This document shows positions 11,399 through 22,023 of a stretch of DNA of 64,000 nucleotides, piece after piece. The DNA is from Sabethes cyaneus (lineage: Eukaryota; Arthropoda; Insecta; Diptera; Culicidae): assembly GCF_943734655.1 (NCBI RefSeq), contig NC_071354.1, forward strand, positions 175,053,411 through 175,117,410, in the 5' to 3' direction. Numbering within the stretch: position 1 is the first letter of the stretch; each line of letters opens with the position of its first letter. The notes under the pieces are model-generated. The model did no database searches, was not told the origin of the DNA, and saw only the letters and a list, made by a program, of their open reading frames with translations. The position numbers were made by a program, and so were the translations under genes.

Positions 11399-11590
11399 GG
11401 GGACGGGACACGAGGCATACAGACGTTAGGCATACGGACGCAAGGCATAGTACGCTAGGCATACAGACGTCAGGCATAATGGATATGAGGCATACTGGAT
11501 GAAAGGCATACTGCCAAAAGGCATAATGGACGCAAGGCCGAATGGTCGCAAGGCCGAATGGACACGAGGCCGAATAGACATTAGACAACC
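11399..11590 (+). repeat. Left minisatellite arm
   Basis: About a dozen degenerate 12-18-bp units beginning AGGCATA or AGGCCGAAT. The outer units read GGCATAC.GACG and the inner units GGCCGAATGGACACGA. The same order is found in reverse complement at 13388-13680. Confidence 0.85.
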
Positions 11591-11654
11591 TACACAACAA
11601 TGAGAACCGAAGTGGCTAGTCGGCTTACTAGCCATATGCTGCAAACGCTTTTAA

Positions 11655-12345
11655 GATGATGCAGGGCGAACCGGTTCGCTTTCCTAGGACTATTGGCCTT
11701 AGCTAATTTTTCCTAGTCCTCGCATCGACGACAAAGCCGACTTCTGTTTTTTCAAGCTAAAGACACAGTTGTGTTCTGCTGACACAAGGTGCGTCACCTG
11801 GCTTTGCATTTCATTTCGAAGTTTTATACAGCGTGATAGATCCAATTCAAATCTTGGCCCAACGCAAATTTCATTTTCTGTGATTTTTTTGATAACGGGG
11901 GTTTTGCGGAGGGTTTTATCACACTAGCCCGAATACCACATGGCCGAAGGGCACTTACCTAAATATGACAGTAGCCCAAATGTCCGCCCACTAATCCGAA
12001 TGTATGACAATTTTTCCAATAGACCGCTAAAAACCTTTGAGGCGTATTCGCTAATTCAATTGAATTAGAGTGACAAAAGTAAGCTCGGTTAACCGTATTA
12101 TGAGTTATACTTGTCAAAAGATATGAAACTGTTTTACCATGTTAGTATCGCACGTTTCCTAGATGATTCAGGGCGAGCCGGCCGCAGGCAACGGCGAGTG
12201 TTCGCCGGTGACCCGCCGTTGGAAGCGCCGGCCACTGTGGGGGGGCAGCCCCCCCTCAGAAATCACATCTGTCTAGGTCTATTCGTTTTCCTAGGTCTAC
12301 CGACCTCTAGTTAGTTTTCCCTAGTCCTCGCATCGATTTGACTTT
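11655..12345 (+). repeat. Two direct partial copies of a GC-rich repeat
   Basis: 11655-11735 and 12155-12345 share GATGATKCAGGGCGARCCGG at their start and TTTTYCCTAGTCCTCGCATCGA at their end. The first lacks about 105 bp from the middle. The middle part (ccggtgacccgccgt...ggaagcgccgg) recurs in reverse near 63745-63830, and the GGGGGCAGCCCCCC part recurs near 6455-6475. Confidence 0.6.
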
Positions 12346-12840
12346 TGGGAAATTTAAAGCGGCGAAGCCGCTTTTTGCGACTATCAAACTGAAAAAGCGG
12401 TGATCTTTTGATTGAGCATTTATAAATTAGGTTAAGCGGGTCTAGTTTTCAAATAAAGTTTACATAACAATTAATAACATTAGTTAAATCACTATTGTTG
12501 TGTGTCTTTTTCTTGAGTATTCTTGGGATTCAATAAAACCGAAAGCAAGCCTGGGTGCTACACTATGTTTCAAAACTTAACCTTAACCGTTTTTATACAA
12601 CAGACTTCACAGCCATCAGCTAAAAGTTAATAATGGCGTTTCTAATAATAACAGTCACGAAATCAGATATAGGTATTTTTATAAAAAAAAGTAAATTTTT
12701 GACTTAATGACTTAATTTTCCGTTTTTCTTAGTATTCCCCACACTAATTAAATCAATATTAGTATCATAGCAGCAACAAACAAAGAAGGTAAAATCTAGA
12801 AGCTATCGGCGCGTCTTTTCATTAAACATGGAGTCTTCGA

Positions 12841-13167
12841 TTAATCCAGGGAACGTCTAATCGGCACCGAACTTAGGGTTTTTTCTTGCTGACCTGAAAC
12901 GAACAATCTGACAAAATTTGGCTCATATGCGAGAAGGTCGATTACAAGTTTGTACTTTTTCTCGGCCACTTGACGTGGAACGAACCATTTCTTTTGGTTG
13001 GTATTCGAATTCGTATTGGTATTCGATGAAATTATTGCATCTAAATGCGCAATTGTATAACTCAGGCGAGGCCACATGAGGTTATGATCCTTGGTTGGTG
13101 CGTTCTCAATAGCTCCTCTTACCTGTATATTAACTCTATAAAATTTGGATATTAGAACATTAACACC
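12841..13167 (-). CDS. Unidentified ORF inside the Foldback-like element
   Basis: An open frame of 108 codons follows a TAG at 13170-13168; the first ATG is at 13077 (78 codons). The translation has mixed composition rather than low complexity (FYRVNIQVRGAIENAP before the ATG, then MWPRLSYTIAHLDAI, an NTNSNTNQ run, and WFVPRQVAEKKYKLVIDLL). A CAG|GTAAGA donor-like site lies within it near 13123, so part could be intronic. I recognise no family. It could be a remnant of an element-encoded protein or captured host sequence, or chance. Confidence 0.25.
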   Translation of the reverse strand, partial: GVNVLISKFYRVNIQVRGAIENAPTKDHNLMWPRLSYTIAHLDAIISSNTNTNSNTNQKKWFVPRQVAEKKYKLVIDLLAYEPNFVRLFVSGQQEKTLSSVPIRRSLD

Positions 13168-13387
13168 CTACCCCACCCTCGAAACTGGAAAATGGCACCT
13201 TTGATTGTTTTCGGTGTTTTAAGTGACACTGTGTTTTATTAAAGAAGTCATTCTGTGTTTTGTTTTCGTAAACAAACGGTTGGCATATTACATTGAACCA
13301 ATCGGTAACTGAATCAATTTTGGGTTAACCGCCTGGCACGTCGTATGCTATATGCTTTACTCTTGCTCTGCACATCTTTAGGCCATC

Positions 13388-13680
13388 GTATCTGTTCTGC
13401 CTCGTGTCCATTCGGCCACGTGTCCATTCGGCCTCGCGTCCATTCGGCCTCGTGTCCATTCGGCCTCGTGTCCATTCGGCCTCGTGTCCATTCGGCCTCG
13501 CATCCATTCGGCCTCGTGTCTATTCGGCCTTGCGTCTATTCGGCCTCGCGTCTATGCGGCCTCGTGTCCATTCGGCCTCACGTCTATATGCCTTGTATCC
13601 GTATGCCTTACATCCATTATGCCTAGCGTACTATGCCTCGTGTCTGTATGCCTAACGTCCGTATGCCTAACGGGGTGTCA
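13388..13680 (-). repeat. Right minisatellite arm
   Basis: About 18 units, mostly the 16-bp CATTCGGCCTCGTGTC type, passing outward to TATGCCT-type units. It is the reverse complement, in the same outer-to-inner order, of the array at 11399-11590, but longer in the GGCCGAATGG section. Confidence 0.88.
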
Positions 13681-13968
13681 TCGATTTTAACCGTTATGTG
13701 TGCGACAAAAAAAACACCTTTAGCAGGGCGACAAGGGTACCCGTGTACCCAAAATTGATATTGTTATAACATCAACAATTTTAATAGGTATGAAATAGGT
13801 ATTATTTGAAATAGGTATCATTTGATTCGTTAATTTATCTAGTTTTGAATTATCTGGCCATTTGGCCATTAAAAGACATACGGGGCCCGAAAATCCGGAA
13901 TTCCGACAGAGTGTCCGCTGTGAGGTAGAGAACTGAAAGTATTGCAGGAAAATCAGTCATGCGGATAT

Positions 13969-16900
13969 CTTCTTCTTCTTCAGCAGCATAGAGCCGGGGT
14001 GGCTCGTGCTGTTTCAAGCACTCGTCTCCATTCAACTCGGTCTTGGGCCACTCGTCGCCAATTTCCTAGTCGTCTCAGAAGTCGCAAATCACTTTCGACC
14101 TGGTCGAGCCATCGTGCACGTTGGGCCCCCCTGTTCCTGGTGCCGGTGGGGTTGTTGAAGAGGACCGTTTTCGTCGCACTGTCGTCCGGCATCCTTACGA
14201 CGTGTCCGGCCCACCGTAGCCTGCTAACTTTCGCTAGATGTACGATGGGAGTCTCCCCAAGCAGTGCCTGTAGCTCGTGATTCATACGCCTCCGCCACTC
14301 TCCGCTTTCAGTTTGTACTCCGCCAAATATCGTCCGCAGCACTTTCCGCTCAAACACGGCAAGGGCGCCTATGTCCTCCGTAAGCAGCGTCACGGCTTCA
14401 AGTCCATAAAGAACTACCGGTCTAATAATGGTTTTGTACATTGTTAGCTTCGTGCGGCGGCGTATGCTTCCTGATCGTAGCGTTTTACGAAGGGCAAAGT
14501 AGGCCCGATTTCCCGCTTGGATGCGCCGCTGGATCTCCTTACTAGTGTTGTTGTCCGCGGTCACCAGCGATCCCAAATACACGAACTCTTCTACCACTTC
14601 TAGTTCGTCGCCGTCAACGGTTACCGTCCGTGGGAGGCGCGCATTTGTTTCCTTTGAGCCTCTTCCTTTCATGTATTTGGTCTTCGACGCATTTATTTTT
14701 AGCCCAATTCTCCTAGACTCCGCTTTCAGTCTGGCGTAGATTGCCTCCGCCGTCGCAAAGTTTCTGGCAATGATATCGAAGTCATCTGCAAAGCCTAGAA
14801 GTTGGCTACTCTTGGTAAAAATCGTGCCTCTCGTTTCGATGCCCGCTCGACGGACCACCCCCTCAAGAGCGATGTTGAACAGCATGCAGGATAGACCGTC
14901 ACCTTGTCTCAACCCTCGTCGCGTCTCGAAGGGACTCGAGAGTGTCCCCGAGATGCGTACGAAACACATCACTCGATCCAATGTAGCTCTGATCAGTCGC
15001 GTCAGTTTGTCCGGAAAACCGTATTCGTGCATTATCTGCCATAGCTTGTCTCGATCGACTGTATCGTATGCTGCTTTGAAATCAATAAAGATGTGATGCG
15101 TGGGCACGTTGTACTCCCGACATTTCTGCAAGATCTGTCGGAGAGTAAAAATTTGGTCCGTAGTTGCGCGAGCCCCCATGAAACCCGCCTGATAATTCCC
15201 TACGAAACCTTGTGCTATCGGTGACAGCCGGCGTAACAGGATCTGGGAGAGTACCTTGTAGGCGGCATTTACCAGCGTAATACCGCGATAGTTGCAGCAG
15301 TCTAGCCGATCACCCTTTTTGTAGATGGGACAAACCACTCCTTCCATCCATTCCTCCGGTAGCTTTTCCTCCTCCCAAATCCTCGAAAAAACCCAGTGTA
15401 GAGCCTTTGCTAGCGTTTCTCCGCCATGTTTATAGAGCTCTGCCGGTAAGCGGTCCTTCCCAGCGGCTTTATTGGTCTTCAGCAACCTGATTTCTCGTTT
15501 GACTTCTTGGAGATCAGGTGCTAGGACATCACTATCTTCCATGGGCGCTCCTAGGTTAATTTCCGTTCCGCCTCCTTCTGCGACTTCGCCATTGAGGTGT
15601 TCATCGAAGAACTGCTTCCACCTGTCGACCACCTCGCGCTCGTTTGTAATTAGATTCCCTCCCTCGTCCCTACACATGTCAGGTTGCGGTGTGTAGCCCT
15701 TCCGAGTTTGGTTCACCTTCTCATAAAACTTGCGCGTGTCATTAGCTCGGAATAGTTGCTCCAATTCTTCACGATCTCTGTCCTCCTTTTGGCGCTTTTT
15801 TCTCCTCAGGATCGTGGTCAACTTGTTCCTAGCTCGTCGGTACTTGGCCAGGTTCTCTCTAGTGGCAATACTTAGATAATTTTTCCAAGCATTTTTTTTC
15901 TCCTCCACCGCTTGTTGGCATTCCCCATCAAACCAATCATTTTGTGTACTCCGAGGCTCAATACCTAGTGCCGCGGTAGCGGCCTCTCCGATGGCCGAGC
16001 GTATTCTGCCCCAACCGTCTTCGAGGTTTGAAGCACCTAACTCCTCGGAAGAAGGCAGTGCCTCATTCAGTACTCGCGCGTAGTTCTCGGCAGCTTGTGG
16101 GTTATCTAGCTGCCTGATGTTCAGCCGAGGAGGGCGGCTTTGACGTGTCCGGTATACGGTGGACAGCTTTGAGCGCACATGTACTGCTACTAGGTAATGG
16201 TCAGAATCGATATCCGCACCCCGACGGGAGCGTACGTTCGTGATGTTAGAGAAGAACCGGCCCTCTATGAGAACGTGGTCAATTTGGTTCATTGTACGTT
16301 GGTCAGGTGATCTCCAGGTGGCTTTGTGGATATCCTTGCGCGGGAAAAAGGTGCTTCGGATCACCAGGCCTCGGGAAGCTGCGAAGTTTATACATCGTTG
16401 GCCGTTATCGTTTGTGTCGGTGTGCAGGCTATGGGGTCCTACCACCGGTCTATACATTTCCTCCCTCCCGACCTGGGCGTTCATATCCCCGATGACGATC
16501 TTGATGTCCCGTGACGAGCAGCTGTCGTACGTTGCCTCCAGCCTCGCGTAGAACGCTTCTTTCTCATCGTCGGGTCTACCTTCGTGCGGGCAGTGCACGT
16601 TAATGATGCTATAATTGAAGAAACGACCCTTTATCCTCAATACACACATTCTCTCGTTGATCGCCTTCCAATCTATCACGCGATCCTGCATTCCGCCCAG
16701 CACTACAAAGCCCGTTCCCAGTTCGTTGGTAGCGCCACCGCTCTGGTAAAACTGGGCCTTTCCGCCACGTATCTTCCATACCTTCTCTCCTTTGCGACAG
16801 ATTTCCTGCAGAGCTACGATACCGAGTTTGCGGGGTTCCAGCTGTTCAATCAGCACCCGCTCGCAACCTGCGAAATTTAGCGATCTGCAGTTCCAAGTCC

Positions 16901-17248
16901 CGAGTCTCCATTCGTCGTCCTTATTCCGTCGCCTAGGTCGATGCCGAATATTTCGCTCCGAATATGCTTGAATGTTGTTAGTTTGTGTTGTTTAGGTGTG
17001 TAGCCGTACTGGGGCAACACTACCGAGTCTCGTGATGGGGCTGCCATCCTATAGTGCCGAGACTCACTACCTCCTTCCCGGTTAGTATACGACCTTAGTT
17101 TCCACCGGGGTTGGTTACCCGATCTCCGCTAAGGTTGCTCGTATTCCGGCTGGTACCACGAGGAGGTCGGGATCGGAGTTGCTAGATAAGAGGCTAACGA
17201 CCACTATGGGGTCTATATTCCGCATTATCCGGCCGTTTACCAACCACA
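13969..17248 (-). mobile_element. Full-length RTE-clade non-LTR retrotransposon with perfect 14-bp target duplication
   Basis: The target duplication AGTCATGCGGATAT is present at 13955-13968 and 17249-17262, exactly bounding a 3.28-kb minus-strand element. It has a roughly 250-bp 5' leader (17248-16995), one long open frame and a very short 3' UTR that ends in GAAGAAGAAGAAG-type simple repeat, as usual for RTE elements (JAM1 of Aedes aegypti and BovB belong to this clade). The perfect duplication and intact frame indicate a recent insertion. It sits inside a TTAA-flanked element (13691-18218). Confidence 0.9.
13980..16991 (-). CDS. RTE endonuclease-reverse transcriptase polyprotein
   Basis: Uninterrupted frame of about 1,003 codons between an upstream TAA (16994-16992) and its own stop. 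Residues 30-268 are an apurinic-type endonuclease: LGTWNCRSL, GIVALQE, GDMNAQVG (about 168-175) and the catalytic SDHYLV (about 263-268). Residues 480-800 are the reverse transcriptase: FIDFKAAYDTVD, RRGLRQGDGLSC and the active-site FADD box (about 734-737). The tail YLGSLVTAD...RLRWAGHVVRMP is typical of the RTE clade. All catalytic motifs are present. No ATG precedes the endonuclease domain in this frame; the first in-frame ATG is about 100 codons in, so translation probably begins at a non-AUG codon, by reinitiation, or from an upstream overlapping frame. It nicks target DNA and copies its own RNA; possibly autonomous. Confidence 0.88.
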   Translation of the reverse strand, partial: TTQTNNIQAYSERNIRHRPRRRNKDDEWRLGTWNCRSLNFAGCERVLIEQLEPRKLGIVALQEICRKGEKVWKIRGGKAQFYQSGGATNELGTGFVVLGGMQDRVIDWKAINERMCVLRIKGRFFNYSIINVHCPHEGRPDDEKEAFYARLEATYDSCSSRDIKIVIGDMNAQVGREEMYRPVVGPHSLHTDTNDNGQRCINFAASRGLVIRSTFFPRKDIHKATWRSPDQRTMNQIDHVLIEGRFFSNITNVRSRRGADIDSDHYLVAVHVRSKLSTVYRTRQSRPPRLNIRQLDNPQAAENYARVLNEALPSSEELGASNLEDGWGRIRSAIGEAATAALGIEPRSTQNDWFDGECQQAVEEKKNAWKNYLSIATRENLAKYRRARNKLTTILRRKKRQKEDRDREELEQLFRANDTRKFYEKVNQTRKGYTPQPDMCRDEGGNLITNEREVVDRWKQFFDEHLNGEVAEGGGTEINLGAPMEDSDVLAPDLQEVKREIRLLKTNKAAGKDRLPAELYKHGGETLAKALHWVFSRIWEEEKLPEEWMEGVVCPIYKKGDRLDCCNYRGITLVNAAYKVLSQILLRRLSPIAQGFVGNYQAGFMGARATTDQIFTLRQILQKCREYNVPTHHIFIDFKAAYDTVDRDKLWQIMHEYGFPDKLTRLIRATLDRVMCFVRISGTLSSPFETRRGLRQGDGLSCMLFNIALEGVVRRAGIETRGTIFTKSSQLLGFADDFDIIARNFATAEAIYARLKAESRRIGLKINASKTKYMKGRGSKETNARLPRTVTVDGDELEVVEEFVYLGSLVTADNNTSKEIQRRIQAGNRAYFALRKTLRSGSIRRRTKLTMYKTIIRPVVLYGLEAVTLLTEDIGALAVFERKVLRTIFGGVQTESGEWRRRMNHELQALLGETPIVHLAKVSRLRWAGHVVRMPDDSATKTVLFNNPTGTRNRGAQRARWLDQVESDLRLLRRLGNWRRVAQDRVEWRRVLETARATPALCC

Positions 17249-18231
17249 AGTCATGCGGATATAAAAACTCTAAAAATTCATACAATTAACTATTTCATAT
17301 AATGAGATGAATCAGGTTGGCCATTCCGGAGTAGGTTCCTGTGGGGTCATGGGTGGCCAGTCTAGGATTGGAGGTGAAACCTAGCAATTTGGGTATCAAA
17401 GTTCTTGGAATTAATTCGGTAGGTGATATTTTTTACATTTCGATGTATTTTGATTGGTTATTTCGAAAATGGTTTCTACGGGGTCACAGATGATACTGCA
17501 GGATTCAAGATAATGCTTAGAAATATCAGAACAGTTTAAAACGCAGAACCATCCGTTATACATTTGGAACCAGTTCCGAAATTATTAATCAGTACTAAAC
17601 TGGCCATATCAGTTCAAAACATTTAAAAGATCCGCTAAACTAATTCTAATATTGGATTAGGCACCCAACTGGCCATCTGTAACCCTACAGGAACCCAATT
17701 CTGGAATGACCAATGCGATCTAAAGTCACCAATTTATATAATAAGAAGAAAAAATGGTAAAAAATGTCAAGTTCAAAGCTAATGTCTTTGCTGAAAGCTG
17801 ATATTCTTCCAAAACAAGCGGCTTCCCACGTTTTACCGGACGTTGCTCTGGAATTACTGATTCCCGGGAACTACATGTCATATGATGGCCAAATGCTTAA
17901 ACTAACCAAACTAGATGAATGTACGAATCAAATGCCACTGGTTTCATCCAAATCGGTTCAAGATAACCAAAGTTATGAACATAGCAAATCATGGGTACCC
18001 GGGTACCCTTGTCGCTCTCCTACGTAATAAAAAAATTCAAGTGCCTCTCATTGCTAATCCCCTTTATGGATATGCACGAAAAAACCCTTAATTAATTAAG
18101 TTCAACGAGTTTTACGATGTCGAAAAATTTCAATGACGTATGTTTTAAATTGAATGAGTTACCTATAACTATTTTAAAACTGAAAAGGTACCCGGGTACC
18201 CTGGTGCACACATAACGGTTAATGTATTTTT

Positions 18232-20725
18232 TTTTCGCCTCCATACACCGTTCTCTTGCACTCCGCCAAAGATGGTTCTTAGCACCCGCAGTTCGAAAAC
18301 TCCGAATGCTCGTAGGTTGTGTTCTAGCAGCGTCCACGTTTCGTGCCCGTAGAGGACAACCGGTCTAATTAGCGTTTTGTACAGTGTGCACTTTGTATGG
18401 GGCTCAAATGGTTCGACCGCAAATGTTTGTGGAGTCCGTAGTAGGCCCGACTTCCGCTGATAATACGTCGTTTAATCTCACGGCTGGTATTGTTGTCCTC
18501 TGTTACCAGTGAGCCAAGGTATACGAACTCGTCGACTACCTCCAACTCATACCCGTCGATTACCACGGTACTGCCCAAGCGGGCCCTGTCGCGCTCGATC
18601 CCGCCCGCCAGCATATACTTCGTTTTAGACGTATTTATCTTCAATCCAATCTTCTCTGCTTCGCGTTTTAGTCTGGTGTACTGATCTTCCATCGCCTCAA
18701 ATGTTCTGCCGACAGCATCCACGTCATCAGCAAAGCAGATAAATTGACTGGATTTTTTGAAAATCGTGCCCCGCATTTCGATCGCCGCTCGTCTTATAAC
18801 ACCTTCAAACGCAATGTTGAATAGCAGGCAGGAAAGACCATCTCCTTGTCGAAGTCCCCTGCGAGATTCGAATGGGTCCGACAATCCACCCGAGAGTCTC
18901 ACACAGCACTGGATCCCATCTATCGTAGCCATGATAAGTCTAGTAAGCTTACCCGGAAAGCCGGTTTCGTCCAAAATTTTCCATAGCTCTTGTCGGTTTA
19001 TGCTATCATATGCGGCTTTGAAATCGATGAACAGGTGGTGCGTGGGGACTCGGAATTCGCAGCACTTCTGGAGGATCTGCCACAGGTTGAAGATTTGGTC
19101 CGTTATAGACCGACCCTCCATGAAGCCGGCCTGGTAACTTCCCACAAATCTATTGGCTATTGGCGATAATTGATGAAAGATGACTTGGGACAGCACGTTG
19201 TAGGCGGCATTCAGGATAGTGATTGCTCGGTAGTTCTCACAATCCAGCTTATCACCTTTCTTGTAGATAGGGCAGATAACCCCGTCTTTCTACTCCTCCG
19301 GTAGTCGTTCCATATCCCAAATCTTGAAAATCAGTTGATGCAGATAGCCGGCCAACTTGTCCGGGCGCATTTTGATAAGTTTCGCTCCAATGCCATTCTT
19401 TCACACTGCTTTGTTGTTCTTCAGCTGCTGGATGGCTTCTTTAACTTCCCTTATCGATGGGGGTGCCACATCTTCGTTGCTTGCTACACCAATGTGGTCA
19501 CCTCCTCCACTATCATGGTTTTCCGCCTACACGCCATTCAGGTGTTCATCGTAGTACTGCTTCCACCTTTCGATCACCGCACGGTCGTCAGTCAAGATAC
19601 CTCCATCTTTATCTCTGCACATTTCGGCCCGCGGCACAAAGCCTTTGTGAGATCCGTTGAGTCTCTAATAGAACTTCCGTGTGTCATGAAAGCGGTACAG
19701 CTGTTCGAGTTCTTCGCATTCCTTCTCCTCTTGGTGGCGCTTCTTCTCCTTGAAGAGTAGGGTTTGCTGCCTCCGCTTCTGTTAGTATCGCTCCACATTC
19801 TGACGGGTGGCTCTACGCAGCATTTGTACCCGCGCTGCGTTCTTTTCAGCCGATATCTGCTGGCATTCCTCGTCAAACCATTCGTTAGGTCGATTCGGTG
19901 CCACACGGCCTAGGACGTTGTCCGCTACGCTGTTAATGGCTGTTTTCACGGCATCCCAACAGTCCTCAAGAGGGGCTTCATCCAGATCACCCTCTTCTGG
20001 CAGCGCGGTTTCGAGAGAAAACGCGTAGTTTTCGGCGACCTTCGGTTGATTCAGTCGCATTAGATTATACCGTGGCGGGCGTCGGTATCGTATGTTGTTC
20101 ACAGCAGATAGTTTTTGACGTATCCTTACCACCACCAGGTAGTGATCCGAATCAATGTTAGCGCCCGGATAGGTTCTGACGTCGATAATGTTTGAAAAGT
20201 GCCGACCATCTATCAAAACGTGGTCGATTTGTGATTCTGTCTGGTTGGGTGATCTCCAGGTGTACCGCTGGTAGAGGTTATGCTGGAAGAAGGTACTACG
20301 TATGGCCACATTCTTGGAGGTGGTCAAGTCGACATGTCGTAGGCCGTTTTCGTTCGCTTGCGGGTGAGCGCTGAACCGTTCAATCACCAGTTTGAATTCC
20401 TCCTCCTGACCAACCTGAGCATTACAGTCCCCGATGATAATTTTGACATCATGTCTTGGGCAGTGGTCGTATTCACGCTCCAACTGCGCGTAGAATTCGT
20501 CTTTGTCATCATCGGTACTTTCGAGGTGAGGGCTGTGCACGTTAATTATGCTAATATGCTAAGAATCGGCCCTTGATTCTTAATCTGCACATTCGGGGGT
20601 TGATTGGCCACCACCCGATCACCCGCTTCTGCGTCTCGCCCGTCACTAAAAAAGCTGTGCCGCAGCCAACCCCATAGTATCGCCGGAGGGCCAACGAAGC
20701 TCGAAGGAGCCCTCCTCCCCTGTCA
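18232..20725 (-). mobile_element. Decayed RTE-clade copy, truncated at both ends
   Basis: Minus-strand homology to the RTE family runs from the endonuclease (GTAFLVTGETQKRVIGWWP near 20650, GDCNAQVG, QIDHVLIDGRHFSNI, SDHYLV near 20130) to the reverse transcriptase (FIDFKAAYDSIN, RRGLRQGDGLSC, CFADD near 18735) and into the C-terminal domain. The frame is broken several times (near 19200, 19590-19780 and 20550). The extreme C-terminus and 3' end are missing: homology stops at 18232 in an A-rich junction next to the TTAA end of the neighbouring element. It differs clearly from the intact copy at 13969-17248, so it is an older insertion or a different subfamily. Confidence 0.85.
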
Positions 20726-20739
20726 GCAGCCAGGTATGC

Positions 20740-22020
20740 TTATCTCATCGCAACTCAACTCACCTCATTATAATAAGCAGGCTAACAACAACAAAAATTG
20801 TATATAAATAGAAATCGAAGAGTGCAATAACTATATGCCTAATAAAAAAACCCGAATTAATCCACCTAGCGGCGTGACCTAGCCTTTCTACTGCCACAAT
20901 AACCATTATTTAATTTCTCAGGAACATCTATAATTAACTTGACTATATTTTTAAATATCCGTTCCGTATTCCTAAAATTCCTTATTTGCCAGTAAAATTC
21001 ACAACGTATTGCGTAGAATAATTATATTTTCTTTCCTTGGGTGCGTAAATACTTGTAAGCGTCATTTATGTTATTTGATGAACACCTTATTTAGTTTTAT
21101 AATCGGTCGGCCTTAACTTTTGGGTTTCAGAGCCACATACGAAACTTGTTTTGAACTGACAATATGAAATATATGTTCATAGCAGATTTTTTGATATTTT
21201 TTTTGAGTGGTTTTAGCCCAAAGGGTAGATTTTTTTTGATATTTTGATATTAATACCATGCGTCCAAAGTTAGCATCTTTGAAAAACAAGAGTTCAGAAA
21301 AATTATTATATACTTCACTTTTGAAGAAAAAGGATTTCGACAACAAAATGATTAATCTCAAAATTTTACTATTAGTTTGCTTGGCTTCAATTGTGCAATA
21401 TATCTGAATCAAAAAAATAACTGAATAGAGCATTAGATATGAAAAAGAGAAATTGAACTTTTTCTTAGCTGGCGCTCCTTCAGATAATTATTTTTGCATG
21501 GAAATCAAAACTTGAGCTTCTTTTGAATGTACTTTCATGAAAAGATTAGCTCATGAAGTCATTAGCTTGATCGCATCGTTTTTACAATGTTAGAGGGTTA
21601 GGAAAACAAGATGAGGTCGAAAAATAGTGCAAAAGCTGAACCATAAACATGCTTGAGAATAGGAAATATGATCGATATGATTTCCAGTGCTTGTCATTTT
21701 TGATTTATTTATTAAAACATGATACATGACATAAGACATCTGTCCTTTAAAATGTCACTAACGAAAACAAATCTTACAAAGTTACTACCGTGCAACGTTT
21801 ACTTCCTATTTTTCATATAACATTTCTAAGCTCTAGTATCTATGGATTGAAAAGAGCATATATTGATGCGCAAAATTTGTTTGAAATTTGTATAAATTTA
21901 TTTGGAAAAATCAACTCACTAGTATTTTGATCCTATACACCACTATACTTATATACTTAAATTAACTGCTTTTCTCCGCTTTTTGCTTTTCGTGTACAAT
22001 TGTGAGTAACAGCAAGTGAA
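20740..22020. other. AT-rich, nothing assignable
   Basis: The GC-rich first 60 bp may be the 5' leader of the RTE copy to the left. The remainder shows no repeats or coding sequence that I recognise. Confidence 0.4.
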
Positions 22021-22023
22021 GAA

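Larger units (their letters stand above)
11399..13680. mobile_element. Foldback-like element with minisatellite inverted arms and 11-bp flanking direct repeats
   Basis: The direct repeat TCGATTTTAAC lies at 11388-11398 and 13681-13691. Each end is an array of 15-20-bp units (GGCATACGGACG, then GGCCGAATGGACACGA types), in mirror order and opposite orientation: about 11399-11590 and 13388-13680. This architecture, tandem repeats forming long inverted arms around a unique middle, is that of Foldback/Galileo and some Mutator-like elements, whose target duplications are 7-11 bp. The right-hand direct repeat overlaps the left TTAA of the element at 13691-18218. The middle holds an unidentified frame (12841-13167) and two partial copies of another repeat. 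Confidence 0.6.
13691..18218. mobile_element. TTAA-flanked (piggyBac-like) non-autonomous element, split by the RTE
   Basis: TTAA occurs at 13687-13690 and 18219-18222, and the ends just inside are inverted copies: CCGTTATGTGTGC at the left and its complement at the right. A GTACCC-rich palindromic block follows on both sides (13730-13744; 18187-18206) with an extra copy on the right at 17994-18025. Removing the RTE and one target copy leaves about 1.23 kb. A TTAA duplication is the piggyBac signature. No transposase was recognised; an 87-codon ATG frame at 17764-18027 has no known relatives to me. Inverted GGTTCCTGT segments lie at 17317-17375 and 17655-17718. Confidence 0.6.

Noticed and set aside
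13325..13690. Repeat proteins (RPRVHSAS or GREAEWTRGR types)
   Set aside because: Open frames on both strands arise from the 15-16-bp minisatellite units, whose length leaves frames open; no start context or conservation supports coding.
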